Assembly (NCBI GenBank): GCA_023313575.1 | Contig: JAJTTP010000027.1 | Location: 402,971-466,970 of the forward strand | Direction: 5' to 3' | Origin: Eutypella sp. D-1 | Lineage: Eukaryota > Ascomycota > Sordariomycetes > Xylariales > Diatrypaceae | DNA: 64,000 bases | Part shown: piece after piece, positions 1-11,149 of the stretch | Position numbering within the stretch: position 1 is the first letter of the stretch | Layout: each line of letters begins with the position of its first letter | Notes under the pieces: generated by a model | Database searches by the model: none | What the model saw: the letters and a program-made list of their open reading frames with translations, nothing else | Told to the model about the DNA's origin: nothing | Translations under genes and position numbers: made by a program

Positions 1-584
1 AGATGGACACCTTACTCCAGCAAAACGGAGAAACCAAAAAATACTGGGGAGACGAGACCCGGAATCGCAATACACAGGCCCGGCTTGTCCGTCATAGACT
101 CCGTGTCCCTCGCGAAAACTTGGACCCAGGCGCGCGCCAGCAACGAATGTCGCGGAGGGCAGAGAGGGTTCTCGAAATCAGGACGCCGCACATCGGCGAA
201 CTGCCTACCATCAACCCAGCATTCGCGACGAGGAAGTATCGCTATGTATATAGCCTTCCAAACCGGGGATATAGCACGCTGCTCGACAGCCTAGCGAAGA
301 CGGATCTCGAGACGCGCGAGACGCTGTACTGGGATAACCCGCAAGGCCACACGCCAGGCGAGGCCATCTTCGTACCGCGACCCAAGGGACCCGAAGATGG
401 AGAAGGCGAGCTCGACGAGGATGACGGCGTTTTGCTCAGTGTGGTCCTCGACGGCTTCGGTAAGACTAGCTATCTGGTCTGTCTGGACGCCAGGACCATG
501 AAGGAGCTGGGGCGGGCAGAGTGCGAGTGGGCAGTCGCGTTCGGATTTCACGGTATACACACCGCGAATTTAGTGTCGAGCTGA
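1..584 (+). CDS. Carotenoid cleavage dioxygenase / RPE65 family, 3' part
   Basis: This is the C-terminal part (about 193 residues) of a carotenoid oxygenase; the gene runs off the left edge of the window. Seen: the frame is open from the first bases to a TGA at 582-584. It carries the family C-terminal signatures GELPTINP, then YRYVYS, then HTPGEAIFVPRP, EDDGVLLSVVLDG and a terminal FGFHG. Family knowledge: these enzymes cleave a conjugated double bond of carotenoids, apocarotenoids or stilbenes using a non-heme Fe(II) held by four His, and the His of FGFHG is normally the last of the four. The first three ligands lie outside the window, so activity and substrate cannot be judged. The ATG at base 3 is internal, not the start. 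Confidence 0.88.
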   Translation, partial: MDTLLQQNGETKKYWGDETRNRNTQARLVRHRLRVPRENLDPGARQQRMSRRAERVLEIRTPHIGELPTINPAFATRKYRYVYSLPNRGYSTLLDSLAKTDLETRETLYWDNPQGHTPGEAIFVPRPKGPEDGEGELDEDDGVLLSVVLDGFGKTSYLVCLDARTMKELGRAECEWAVAFGFHGIHTANLVSS

Positions 585-2449
585 ACCAGAGAACAGCGTC
601 GGGTCTGTTTCGTTGTTGTTTCGGCTTATACATTGTTCTTTTATTTGGCTAGTTTAAGGACAGGAATTTTTCGCACGTAGACCCTAGGTATGCCCCGCTC
701 CCGGTGACTGTCCTCGTGACCTCGGAGGCTACGGGCTGGGACCTGAGGTCGGTCAATTGCGTTTTTTTGAGGCACCCTGCTTTTATCGCATGCTGGGGGA
801 GCTTCAGCAAGTCCCTCGGCCAGAATCGTCTTATCTGGTCCCGGGAAGTACGAGATCGACTCCCACAGGCTAGATTGAAGACACTGGCTCAGTTTGTAGT
901 TATGCTGCCACACACATACACACACACATATATATATAAGGACACGTGCTGCCCTGATGCGAGAGGATTATTGGCTAGCCTACTACGTCGGATCACGAGA
1001 AGATCGTAGAGCCGACTCGTGATCATGCAATGGCTTCGCTCTTCCACTTCAAACGGCGGGCTACTCGGAATGTCTTGTTTATTTGTTTGCTAGGGCGGGG
1101 GGGGGGGAGGACGGAGCATCTTCATAGATGTATAGAGTGATCGGCGCTGTTGATATATATGCTTTAACTCCGCTCCGCACGTAGCGGTATTTTTTATCAC
1201 GATAGTCTCATGTACTGAACGGAGTAGCCCGTGTGGCGGGGGCTGAAAAAGCTGAAAGCGCAACGGCAGATCAGGTAACGTTAACAAACTAGTAGTATCC
1301 CCAGAGTCAATGCGGCCCATAAATCCACAGGGGCATTGACGAGTGGAGGTTTCGACGTTGCCAAGGCGAGAGAGGATAGAAACAACCTGTAGAGCTAGGC
1401 TTTGGATAGCCTCTGTTCGGCTGTTCATGCCGGCGCTCCCGCCACGTCAATTAGGTGGATCAAGGCTGTACGCTTACTTACCCGCTCTCTCTAAGTACGT
1501 AGCTATATGGTAAAGTAGTTGTTTATCAATCGACTCGGCTGTTTAGATCTCAATGACCGAGCTGACTGACGATAACAAGTCCGATGAAAGCCGGACGGAC
1601 TCTGTCTACGCGATATATATATGCGTGCATTCGGGACCGAACACCGAACCTTAGAAGGGACTATCAGCACCGCCTTGATTCTCTATTGGAGTATGTCAAA
1701 GAAGCTCTACTGTCCCTACATAAACTAGTTAAAAGCACGGTACTTCGTCGTTGGCTTACATATTGGGGCGTCTTTACAATGTATCGAACGACGTCCTGAC
1801 GAAAGGCCTTTTTGCATGGCACGTACGGAGTAAATAGACGTCTATAATCGGAGCTGTGATGTATATGAGATATGTAGAGATATAAATCGGGGCCCCTTTT
1901 GTAAATGCCCGACAGTTGATTGGCGGAAGCATATCTTCTCCCCCGGCAGTGCTGTCTCGTAATGGAAAGGGGTTCCCGACGGCTAGTTTAACGTTACCAT
2001 TAGCCGGTGGAGTTTCGGGCGCTAACCGATGGCATTCAGAGCATAACGACAGGATCCCCGGCCAGACCCGCACGGGCCTAGAAAACACACAGAATGGTGT
2101 ACTATAACTGGCAGTTCCTTCGTATTAGAGCCCGGTTGATATGGTCTTGGGGGGGGTTTAACGAAATACGAGGTTTCATCGCGAACTTCTTTCCCCCACC
2201 AAAAGGGAAGAAGTTTTCCAGAATTCAGAGTCCACCCCCCTCGGTGATACCTGAAATAGGTTTATCGGTAGCAATGGATTGTTTACATATAAAGCTGTCA
2301 ACATGACCATATATTATGGGCTTGTCGAGGAAGTTGGTCTCGCTCGTTGTTTGTAGGCCCTTGACTCTCGTTCGATAACACCATCCATACAAGCGATAGC
2401 CCCACCATCCTTCCCGACATTGTGGCTCTTACTCGGTAGAGGAAGAAGA
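585..2449. other. Gene-free interval
   Basis: I see no supportable gene on either strand in this 1.9 kb. Short open frames have no family motifs or paired splice sites. It contains a CA/TA microsatellite near 909-940 and a G-run near 1097-1108. It is either plain intergenic DNA or old decayed sequence between the oxygenase and the peroxidase. Confidence 0.5.
909..940. repeat. CA/TA dinucleotide microsatellite
   Basis: The sequence runs through alternating CACA then TATATA units. It is a simple repeat with no associated gene. Confidence 0.8.
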
Positions 2450-4217
2450 ATGAGGCAAAACGTTTGGGCCCGCGGGGTTGGCCTCGCCCATGCCATCTCG
2501 ACGGTCGCGGCGGCCGAGTACGTCTGGCCGTGGAAGTACGACTGGCTCGAGGATGTGATGATGCTTCAGAGCGGCTACATCCGGTTTGGCTTCATAGATG
2601 GTAGGTGAACGCTCATAAAACGAGGCGAAACAAAACCAGCGCTGACTTATTTCTCCCTAAAAAAGAGGTGAACCCGTGTTCGTTCGGAACGAACATCAAG
2701 GGCCGCCAGAACGCCGCCGAGTGGATCCGGACGGCGTACCATGACATGTCGACACACGACGTCGCTACCGGGGAGGGCGGCCTAGACGCATCCATCATGT
2801 TTGAGCTGGACCGCGATGAGAACAAGGGCGACGCGTTCAACAACACCTTCGGCTTCATGGGCAACTTCTACAACATCCGAGCGTCCGCGTCGGACCTCCT
2901 GGCCCTGTCCGTGATTGCCGCCTCGGATATGTGTGGCGGCCCCAAGATGGCTTTCCGCGCCGGCCGGGTAGATGCCACCGAGGCCGGCCCCAAGGGCGTC
3001 CCGGAGCCTCAGCAGGACCTAGACACGCACAAGAACATCTTCGCCAAGGCAGGCTTTAATACGAGTTAGTTACCCTACGCCCCTCAGTTTCAGCTTTCAG
3101 AATGTTGCGAACTCCTGCCTAACCCTACATAACCATGCCAGGTGACATGATCGCGATGGTGGCGTGCGGGCATACCCTCGGGGGCGTCCACAACAGCGAC
3201 TTCCCGGAGATCACGGGGGACACGACGGCGGACGAGGTCCACATGTTCGAAAAGGGCAACTCCAACGCCAACTTCGACAACGCGGTGGTGACAGAGTACC
3301 TGGACGGCTCGACGGTCAACCTGCTCGTGACCGGCAGCAACGAAACCACCAACTCCGACGGGCGCATCTTCCAGGCCGACGGCAACGCGACGATGAAGGC
3401 CATGGCGGACCCGGAAGCCTTCCAGTCTCGGTGCGCGGACATCCTCGAGCGTATGATCGACACGGTGCCGTCGACGGTCGAGCTGACCGAGGTTCAACCG
3501 ATAGAGGTCAAGCCGTATGTCGAGGAGCTGGCACTCACCACCAACGGGACGTTGCACTTCGAGGGCCGCATCCGGGTTCGCATCACCGGGGACTTCGAGG
3601 ACGACCGCACCGTACACCTGACGTACGCGGACCGCTCGGGCGCAAACGCGTCGCAGACCATCGAGGCGCGCCGCGCGACGCTCAAGGGCGGCACATCGTC
3701 CGGGCTCTTCCGCGAGCTGTTCGCCTGGCATGAATTCGCCGTGGACCTCGACGCCGATGCCGGCATCAGCAAGTTCCACGTGCACCTGACGTCGCCGTCG
3801 ACCGGCGCCGTCGAGGTCCGGGATAACGGCGGCCCCGGGTTCCCGCTCGACGACTCGGTGCTGTACCAGAAGGCGCAGTCGTGCGCCACGGGCCCGACAG
3901 GCGACGGTGGGTCCACCATGGACCTCACGGTGACGGCGGTGGTGCGCAAGGACAGGGCCGACGAGCCCGTCAACCTGGACCTCGCGCACGTCGTCGCCCG
4001 CCCGGGTATCATGCTCCCCGCGCTCGACGTCCGGCGGACCGCCTTTGAGAAGACCGACGCCGAGAAGGCGGGCTACGTCCTCTTCGAGGCGCGCACCCCC
4101 TTCGCCCTCACCACCACCCGGCACACGTTCGACATTGTCCTGGGCGAGGGTGATGCCCAAAGTAGCGTCGAGTTCCAGAATACCGGCCCCCTGACGGATA
4201 AGTGCGAGGCCTTATGA
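2450..4217 (+). CDS. Class II-type fungal heme peroxidase, secreted
   Basis: Three exons fit well: 2450-2600, 2666-3064 and 3142-4217, giving about 541 residues. The 5' start is the least certain part; the ATG at 2450 puts a hydrophobic leader before the mature-looking AEYVWPWKYDWLED. Seen: the distal heme motif with catalytic Arg and His (RTAYHDM), a Ca2+-site-like GGLDASIMFE, FRAGRVDATEAGP, and the proximal-His motif ACGHTLGGVH, formed across the second intron join (AGFNT then SDMIAM). Family knowledge: such enzymes use H2O2 to oxidise aromatic or phenolic substrates outside the cell. The roughly 240 residues after the peroxidase core are beta-rich looking and unassigned; no WSC module is seen. 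Lignin or manganese specificity cannot be decided from what I see. Confidence 0.85.
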
Positions 4218-4561
4218 GGAATGCTAGAAAAGCATGTGGAGGGCGCATTGTGAAGGTTGGGGGCTGGATGGAATAGGAAAAGAGTCCCTCATAGATGACT
4301 TAATGAATTAGAAAGCATAATACAGCGGAATGTAATCCCATCCTATCTTCTGTCACCAACCATTTGGATTTTCCCCTTTTGATGCGCCTCCAGACCGTTG
4401 TTCCTTCTAGAACTAAGAGGGACAACTCGAGCGATGCTTGACATACCTTCGCATCGCTGAGGGGAATCTTGTCAACCAAATGGGAAGCTTGCCCAGACCA
4501 TGAACCCTAGCCTTGGCGTAAATCTCCTGCGACTTTGATAGCTTCGAAAAGAGAAGTACAT
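4218..4561. other. Intergenic, convergent 3' ends
   Basis: This lies between the 3' ends of the peroxidase (+) and the GTPase (-). It is expected to hold both poly(A) regions. I see no gene. Confidence 0.6.
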
Positions 4562-7500
4562 CTACCCCATAGCCGCAACACCCTCTACTAGGCTAATGTA
4601 TCGGTCCTTGAAAGCCTGCGCCTGGTCCACGAGCGCCTGTCGCTCCTCCATCCGCGCGTTGTGATCCTCGCCACGACCTGCGCCGTGTCTTATGCCGTCA
4701 GCATTCGACGGAGGGGCGGAGGTCAGATCGAAGTCGTTCTGGATAGCAGCCATGCTTTGTCTCAGAATCAATTGCAGTCTCTTTTTCGTCTCGTTGGCGG
4801 TACTGTTGGTGTTCTTCCTGATTGCCAGCGCCATGTTCGGGAAGAGCGTGCCATCGGTGATTCGGCCTTGCACGATCTGTTTCTGCCGCTTATCCATGCC
4901 AGGCCCTGGACATGGGTTAGTTGTCTGCCGGTCTGATATCCGCAACCACGGAGAAAGAGACTGGCCCAGCCATGAAGCTTTCTTATCTGATCCTGGGGGT
5001 CTAACTCACCACTCTGACTAGTTGCCGCCCTGTACGTAGGGATCATCTGCTCTAGTATGTATGAATTGTAGTTCGTCTCTGAGGCATTGCGGCGGATGAG
5101 CCTACATAGCAATGTCAGTTCTTCCATATCACCTGCAGCTTGCCGTCACGGCTTGCTACGAGACTGACCGAATGTTACCTGCAAACCTTTCCTTCTCGAG
5201 TCTGACCGTGTAATCCAAACCTTGGATCCGGGAATCGATTCCTTCAACCAGGGGGCCAGATACGCTGACTGAAGCAGAGCCTAGATGGACGTGTTAACGA
5301 AACGATCATACCCACGTGCGCGATGATACTGACCTTCAACGTCATTTTTCAAATATCCAAGCCGGTTCTTTACAGTTTCCAGAAGAGTCTCAAACAAGGA
5401 GGAGACTTCATCTTCGACCAGGTCCCACTGGAATGCCAGCTCGGTGCGCATCTTCCATATGATCTTGGCGTTCCAGTCTTCTCTCGGGAGTCTCGGTGTC
5501 TCGTGAACGCCATTTCTATCGCACCATGCTTTGTATTGGTCTACCCAATAAGTTAAATAGATATAAGTAATTGTGTGAAATGATGGAATGCTTACTCCAT
5601 CGCCACTGGAACCACGCCGTTAATTACCGTACCACTTGAGACGATTTGGATCCATGCACTTACAAGAAGCCATCGTTGACCTTCGGCTGCGGCAGCCTTC
5701 TCCCACGCTGGGAATCTCTTCTCTTTGGCGGCGTCAGCACTATACTTCGTTTGATTCGTGCGGATGCTCACTCACCTATGAACTCTAGAATGTGTTCCAC
5801 AATAGCATTCTTGAAGTCACTCGAGACTGTCGAAGCTCCGCTATGCAACTGCTGGGGGTTACCTAGCTGTTCTAGAGTCTGGCCGCGGATGACGACTAAC
5901 CTCGTTTGAAATATCGGAGAGTGTGCGATAGACGCTTTGGTCAAGCGCAATCTCTTCCTGCTTCTGCGCAGCCTGGTTGGTATTGGCCCAGAGCTCCAAG
6001 GAGTTGACGAGGTTTGGCAACGTTGAACGTAGGAAATGCAGCGCTTCCTGGAACTGCGCCTCGGCCGTGACACTGTGGCAGAACCAGCGAAGTTGCGGGA
6101 TGCCGCTGGCGTCTACGAGCTCGCGGTTCCCCTTCTTGGAGTACTTCTCGTATGTGGTATTCGAGACACAGAACACGTCTAGCTTTTCCCCTGGGGCCTT
6201 CGCAGCGTATGCCTCCTGTAGACCTTCCGTGACATGATCGTTTCGGGCCTTGATAAGCAGCCATTTCTGCCTAAATGACGATTAGCTTTACAGTCATGCC
6301 GCGTTGGTAGGGTCGGCGTTACCTTTGCTCAAGCTCCTTTTTGCGAACTTTGTCCTTCGATCGTTCGGCAGCCGCTATGTCCCTGTCGTACTGGTCCATG
6401 GTCTCCTGAGATATGCGCTTTTCGGGGCCGCAAAACTCTGTTCTCGCGGCTTTGAGGTTGATGTCCTTGATATTGTCAGCTAGAGTACACAGTTGGATGG
6501 AAAACAACGAATGATTACCTCGATCCTCGTGCAGACGACGCCCACGTTGAGCCCTTTTCCAGCAGATTCTTCCCACGCGATCGGAACGTGCCGGGACAGA
6601 ACCTTGAACAGAGACGACTTCAAGGACTGGTCGGTTATGGCGCGAGCGATGTTCGCGACTATCAGGATATTATCGCACTTCATGAGATACTTCTCGGTGG
6701 CGCGCACTCTCGCTAGGTTGGTGTCTTGCAGACCTATAACGTGTGTTAGTCCCGAACCCCGGCGATGGAGTGACTGTAAGTTTTGGTACCTGGCAGGTCT
6801 GCGAGGATCAGTCCTGTTTTTAACACCTGCGCGTCGAGATAAATGCTACGACTGCCAGTTAGCAATCAACACCAACCCCTTACTTGACCGGTACGATCCC
6901 TCACCGGATAATCTTGGTAAACGGCCAGTATCGATCCTGCATGAAAATGCTCGTCTTCTCCGAGCACTCCTCCGGTGTGGTCGCCGAAGACGTCCAAAAC
7001 CCAGAGCTTCCGCCGTCCGGCCACGCTATGTCGTCCGTCCAAGAGATGAGCTGGTCCTGTATCCGTTCCAACGCACCCTCGGACATATCCTCGAGCATCT
7101 CCTTGCTGAACTGTCCCTCGTGCTTGAACGCAGCCTCGAGAACACACCACGCTTGCTCGGATTCCCTTACGAAGCGCGCATCATCGCCCGCATAAGCCTC
7201 ATCCGATTGGGCTCCCGGAAGGAATACTTGTCTATAGTTCCACACGAGCTCCTTGATAGTGTCCGCAATCTCAGCCTTGGACAGATACTCCACGTTAATA
7301 GTGATGGGAGCCGTGTGGTCCGTCATCTTTTGCCTGTACTCCATGACGACGGAGGTACAAGCAGAGCCAATGTCACCCTGGGACCGTCAGCACGAAAAGA
7401 AAAGAAGATGAGAAAGAAATGAGTGGCAGCGGCAGTACTTACCGTCTTGGCGATATCGGGAACGTGGAGGAGCGAATTGATGAGACTGCTCTTTCCTGCA

Positions 7501-8060
7501 CACTGTTAGTCCTTCGAGTCGACACGGTTAAGTTCCATTCTGCGCCAGAACATCTACGAACCTTCTCCGGAATCGCCGAGGACCGCAATAGTCCTCGTGT
7601 CCGAGCGGGTGAATTTGGTCAGGCTCTCAGCCTTATCTAAGAGCGCCTGAACCTCGGGGCTTCGCTCAACTGAGTCAGGCAGGTTCTGAATAGTGTCGGC
7701 TATTTCCTTGGCGATACCGAGACCGTTCTTCAGCGCCGTCTGAAAGGCGTCAGTAAAGAATGCATGCTCAGGCGGCTTCTCGTCGTCAATATTGTACGGT
7801 CCAGTATCAAGATTTGACCCAACAGCCCGATATAGCCCGCCCGGTTCACGATTGGCAGATGGACCGTCTTGCAAACTGAGCCCGGCGAACTGGGCTTCAG
7901 GGGATGACATGCGGGAAGACTGGGGGGAAGACAGTTGCCCCTGGGAACTAGGTAGACCTGCTCGGGCACCACGTGAGATTGTAGATGGCACCTCAAAATC
8001 TGGCGTAGCACGAGGCGAAGGATAAGAGTCCCCGTCATTATCAACGGGGAAAGAAGGCAT
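4562..8060 (-). CDS. Dynamin-like large P-loop GTPase (SLIP-GC-like), multi-exon
   Basis: The start is ATG at 8060 and the stop at 4562-4564. Resolved exons: 8060-7562, 7495-7443, 7377-6905, 6851-6790, 6733-6519, 6465-6323, 6270-5901 and 5851-5776. At least four more lie between about 5740 and 4562, with boundaries I could not fix. Seen: the Walker A motif GDSGEGKSS is made only by joining exons 1 and 2; switch/G3 is ILADLPGLQDTN; a G4-like VVCTRIED follows. The first 100 residues are Ser/Pro-rich and disordered. The C-terminal half is helical and charged (for example EKRFPAWEKAA, YKAWCDRNG). The layout resembles fungal homologues of the vertebrate nuclear GTPase SLIP-GC, but the cellular role is unknown. 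Confidence 0.78.
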
Positions 8061-9102
8061 GATGGGTAGCTTATAAGGAGAGAAGAGAAGGAATTTTAGA
8101 GCTATAGAAGCTCTGGGTACTTAGGTAGAATGAGAGATGATGGGGTGGGTGCTGGGCAAACGCAAATACCGATTGACATGTGTAGATCCGAAGAGGTACA
8201 GAGTTGGTAGGCACCTACCTGTAGGTAGGTAGGTACGGTAGGGACGATGCATTTAAACTTCGGGCATACATATCTACCTAAGGTAGGGTGAGAGGGAGGA
8301 AGACGATGTAACCCTGGAAATACTATCTGCCTAAGTCGGCTGCGTAGGTACTTAGGTACTTAGGTAAGTATGGAATATACCTAACTACATACCTAGGTAC
8401 AGGCCATTTGTAGAAGTGTATATTTACCTACCTACCTAGGTACCTACCTAGGTAGGTAGGTAAGTAGGCTGTAGGCAGAGATAGCTAACGCTCATCTTGC
8501 TTGTGAATACCTGCATATCTGCCTGGAAGGCTTGTTCAAGTGACAGGGCTATTCTCAGACCTGACTGAGTTGCAGCTAACAAAGAACTTGAATAGTCTCT
8601 AATTACTATCTACATAATCTACGATCGCACCTAACTTGCGTTGACTAACTCCGGGTTCCACCTACTTTGTTGACCGGCTTTTGATTCATGTCTATCTATT
8701 TCCAGTAGAAATTGAAATTAGAAGAGACCTCGGGAAAGAAACCAATCTGTTGTTCAGAAGGATATAGAAATTGGGAGGAGAAGATGTTGGTATAGCCTCA
8801 CTAATACGAAGTACATTGTACCTACCCCAAAGGCCTCGGGGCCACATTGAGTTGTGGGTCTTCCCGCTGTCACTGTTTCTAATCAGCCAATCCGATCCGG
8901 TAGAGCTAACCTGCAAGCTTTCAGAAGTCTCCACCATATCTGTCCGCACAAGTACCTACCTAAGGTAATTATCGTCGCTAGGTACGACGTCTAGATGCTA
9001 CTGCAGTACCTATACGTATACCTGGCACCAAAACCTCCTTTTACAGTCAATGGAAATAAAGCACGACGTCTTCAGCATATTAAGACCCCGGCGCCCAGAG
9101 AA
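8061..9102. other. Divergent promoter region with repeat block
   Basis: This 1 kb lies between two divergently transcribed genes, the GTPase (-) and RFT1 (+). It carries the CCTAGGTA repeat block listed separately. No gene is seen. Confidence 0.6.
8207..8466. repeat. CCTAGGTA / GTAGGTAC degenerate repeat block
   Basis: Overlapping copies of GTAGGTAGG, TACCTACCTAGG and their complements are dense at 8207-8245 and 8340-8466. The unit is nearly palindromic. Shorter copies occur at about 16120, 16390 and 16740 and in other promoters of this window. Such repeats are common in sordariomycete intergenic DNA; function unknown. Confidence 0.75.
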
Positions 9103-11027
9103 ATGGGAGACGAAAGGTCCCCCAGCAGCAACCATGACCCACCCCAGGAGAAGAAACAGCAGCAGCAGCAGCGCGGGACGCAGGAGGGATCCTCCGCAGT
9201 CCGCGGCGCATCCCTGCTGATCGTATTGCAGGTGGCTTCACGCGCCGTGACATTCATCGCGAACCAGTTGCTCCTGCGCTTCCTGACCGCCCAGCTCCTC
9301 GGCGTCTCCACCCAGCTCGAGGTCTACTACCTCTCCGTGCTGTTCTTCGCCCGCGAGAGCCTGCGCGTCGCCATCCAGCGCCAGGGCGACGGCAGCGGCA
9401 GTTCAGGCGCGGCGGCTAAAACGCACGACTCCCGCCATGCCAGCCAGTCCGTCGTCAATATCGCCCACCTCTCCCTCGGCCTGGGACTCCTCGCTGCCGC
9501 AGGCCTCGGCGCTATGTACATGCACTACGTAGACCCCGCGACGGCGGCCACGACGCCGTACCTGGGCACGGCGCTGCGCATCTACGGCGTCGCGGCGGTC
9601 ATCGAACTGCTCTCCGAACCCGCCTTCGTCGTCCTCCAGCACCGTCTGCGCTTCGGCCCCCGCGCCGTCGCAGAGTCCGCTGCTACTCTGCTCCGCTGCC
9701 TGACCACCTTCTCTGTGGCGGCCTGGGCCCGCACCGCTGGTCTCGACCTCGGCGTCTTGCCCTTCGCGACTGGCCAGCTGGCCTATGGCCTCGGTCTGCT
9801 CGCCGTGTATCTCTGGTATGGTCTGGGATTGGCTTCGGCGGAGGGCTTCTCGCTGCTACCTCGACGGCGCGCTGGGTCGGCCTCTACTACCCCTGCTGCT
9901 GCGTCTAGTGGCGATCATGTGCTCGGCTACTTTTACAAGCCGACGCTGCAGCTGGCCTCGAGCCTCACGGCCCAGTCCCTCGTCAAACACATCCTGACGC
10001 AGGGCGACACCTTCCTGGTCTCCATCCTCTCCGACCCGCAGTCCCAGGGCATCTATGCCCTCGCGAATAACTACGGCGGACTCCTCGCCCGTCTCGTCTT
10101 CCAGCCCGTCGAGGAGAGCAGTCGGAATTACTTTAGCAAACTGCTCTCCACCACCACCACCACCAGTAGCGGAAGCAGTGAGAAGGGAAATTCCGACGAC
10201 AACCCCCCCGATTCCGGAAACCCTACCCCACACTCCATCACGACAGCCCGCGACAACCTCCGCGCCCTCCTGCGCTTCTACATCCTCCTCAGCATAATCA
10301 TAATCTCCATCGGCCCCTTCGCCGCACCGCTCCTGATCCAAATCATCGCAGGCGCCCGCTGGTCCGCCACCGGCGCCGGCGCCGTCCTCGCCCGCTACTG
10401 CCTGTACATCCCCCTGCTCGCCATCAACGGCGTCGCCGAGGCCTTCGTCTCCTCCGTGGCCACGAAATCCCAAGTCCACGCCCAAAGCCTCTGGATGGCC
10501 CTCTTTAGCCTCGTCTTCGCCGTCGCGGGCTTCCTTGCTCTCCGCGTGATGCAGCTTGGCGCCGTCGGTCTCGTTTACGCGAATGCTGTCAATATGCTCT
10601 GTCGCATTGTCTGGAGCGCGCGGTTCATACAGAGGTATTTTGGAGCACGCAGGGTCGTGTTCGATTGGGCCCACGTCTTGCCAAATGCTGCACCGCTGCA
10701 TGTCGCTAGTACTGCTGTCCTCTGGGCTGCGCTCCATAGGCTCGGTATCGACGCCGGCGGTGCTGGTGCGGCTTCGCCCCGTGTGTTTAGGGATCTGGTT
10801 CTTGTTGCTGCGTGTGCTGTGCCGCATGTTGCTGTCATGTAAGTTCTTTCACGCATTCACTTTTAAGTGATCCCCGGAAACCTACGTGCAAGTCAACGAA
10901 ATAAAGAAGCTGATTCTTTACCCTTTTTCTTTCCTCCCGCCAATCTAGCGCCTTTGGAGAAAGGAAATACCTGCTCGAGTGCTATCGCTCTATACTGGGA
11001 GGTCGGCGGAGCCGTGGCAGCGAATGA
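9103..11027 (+). CDS. RFT1: RFT1-family oligosaccharide-lipid translocation protein
   Basis: Exons 9103-10838 and 10949-11027 give about 604 residues. The second exon is needed: it supplies the family ending ERKYLLECYRS; without it the protein stops at an intron-borne stop just after the GTAAGT donor. Seen: many hydrophobic segments, an N-terminal RGASLLIVLQVASRAVTF, and FARESLRVAIQRQ, typical of RFT1. Family knowledge: an ER membrane protein needed for N-glycosylation, linked to translocation of Man5GlcNAc2-PP-dolichol, although direct flippase activity is debated. The first 25 residues include a poly-Gln run, and there is a Thr/Ser-rich insertion near residue 350. I chose the ATG at 9103 because upstream codons show no conservation and the next segment is the first membrane helix. 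Confidence 0.92.
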
Positions 11028-11149
11028 GACAGACGATGGTCTACGTCTAGTCTAGTCTAGTTCATATATATATACTAGCGTAGCAAGCAGCATTACCTAG
11101 ACATCTATCTATCTATGGGGAATAAATCTTTTCTTCCTAGCCCCCATAT

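Noticed and set aside
3090..4160. Long minus-strand open frame (356 codons) opposite the peroxidase
   Set aside because: GC-rich antisense shadow; no domain, while the plus strand has full peroxidase motifs.
9856..10827. 323-codon minus-strand frame opposite RFT1
   Set aside because: Acidic low-complexity translation with no family; RFT1 is certain.
10839..10948. RFT1 ending at the stop just after 10838
   Set aside because: A GTAAGT donor and CTAG acceptor join to an exon with the conserved family C-terminus.
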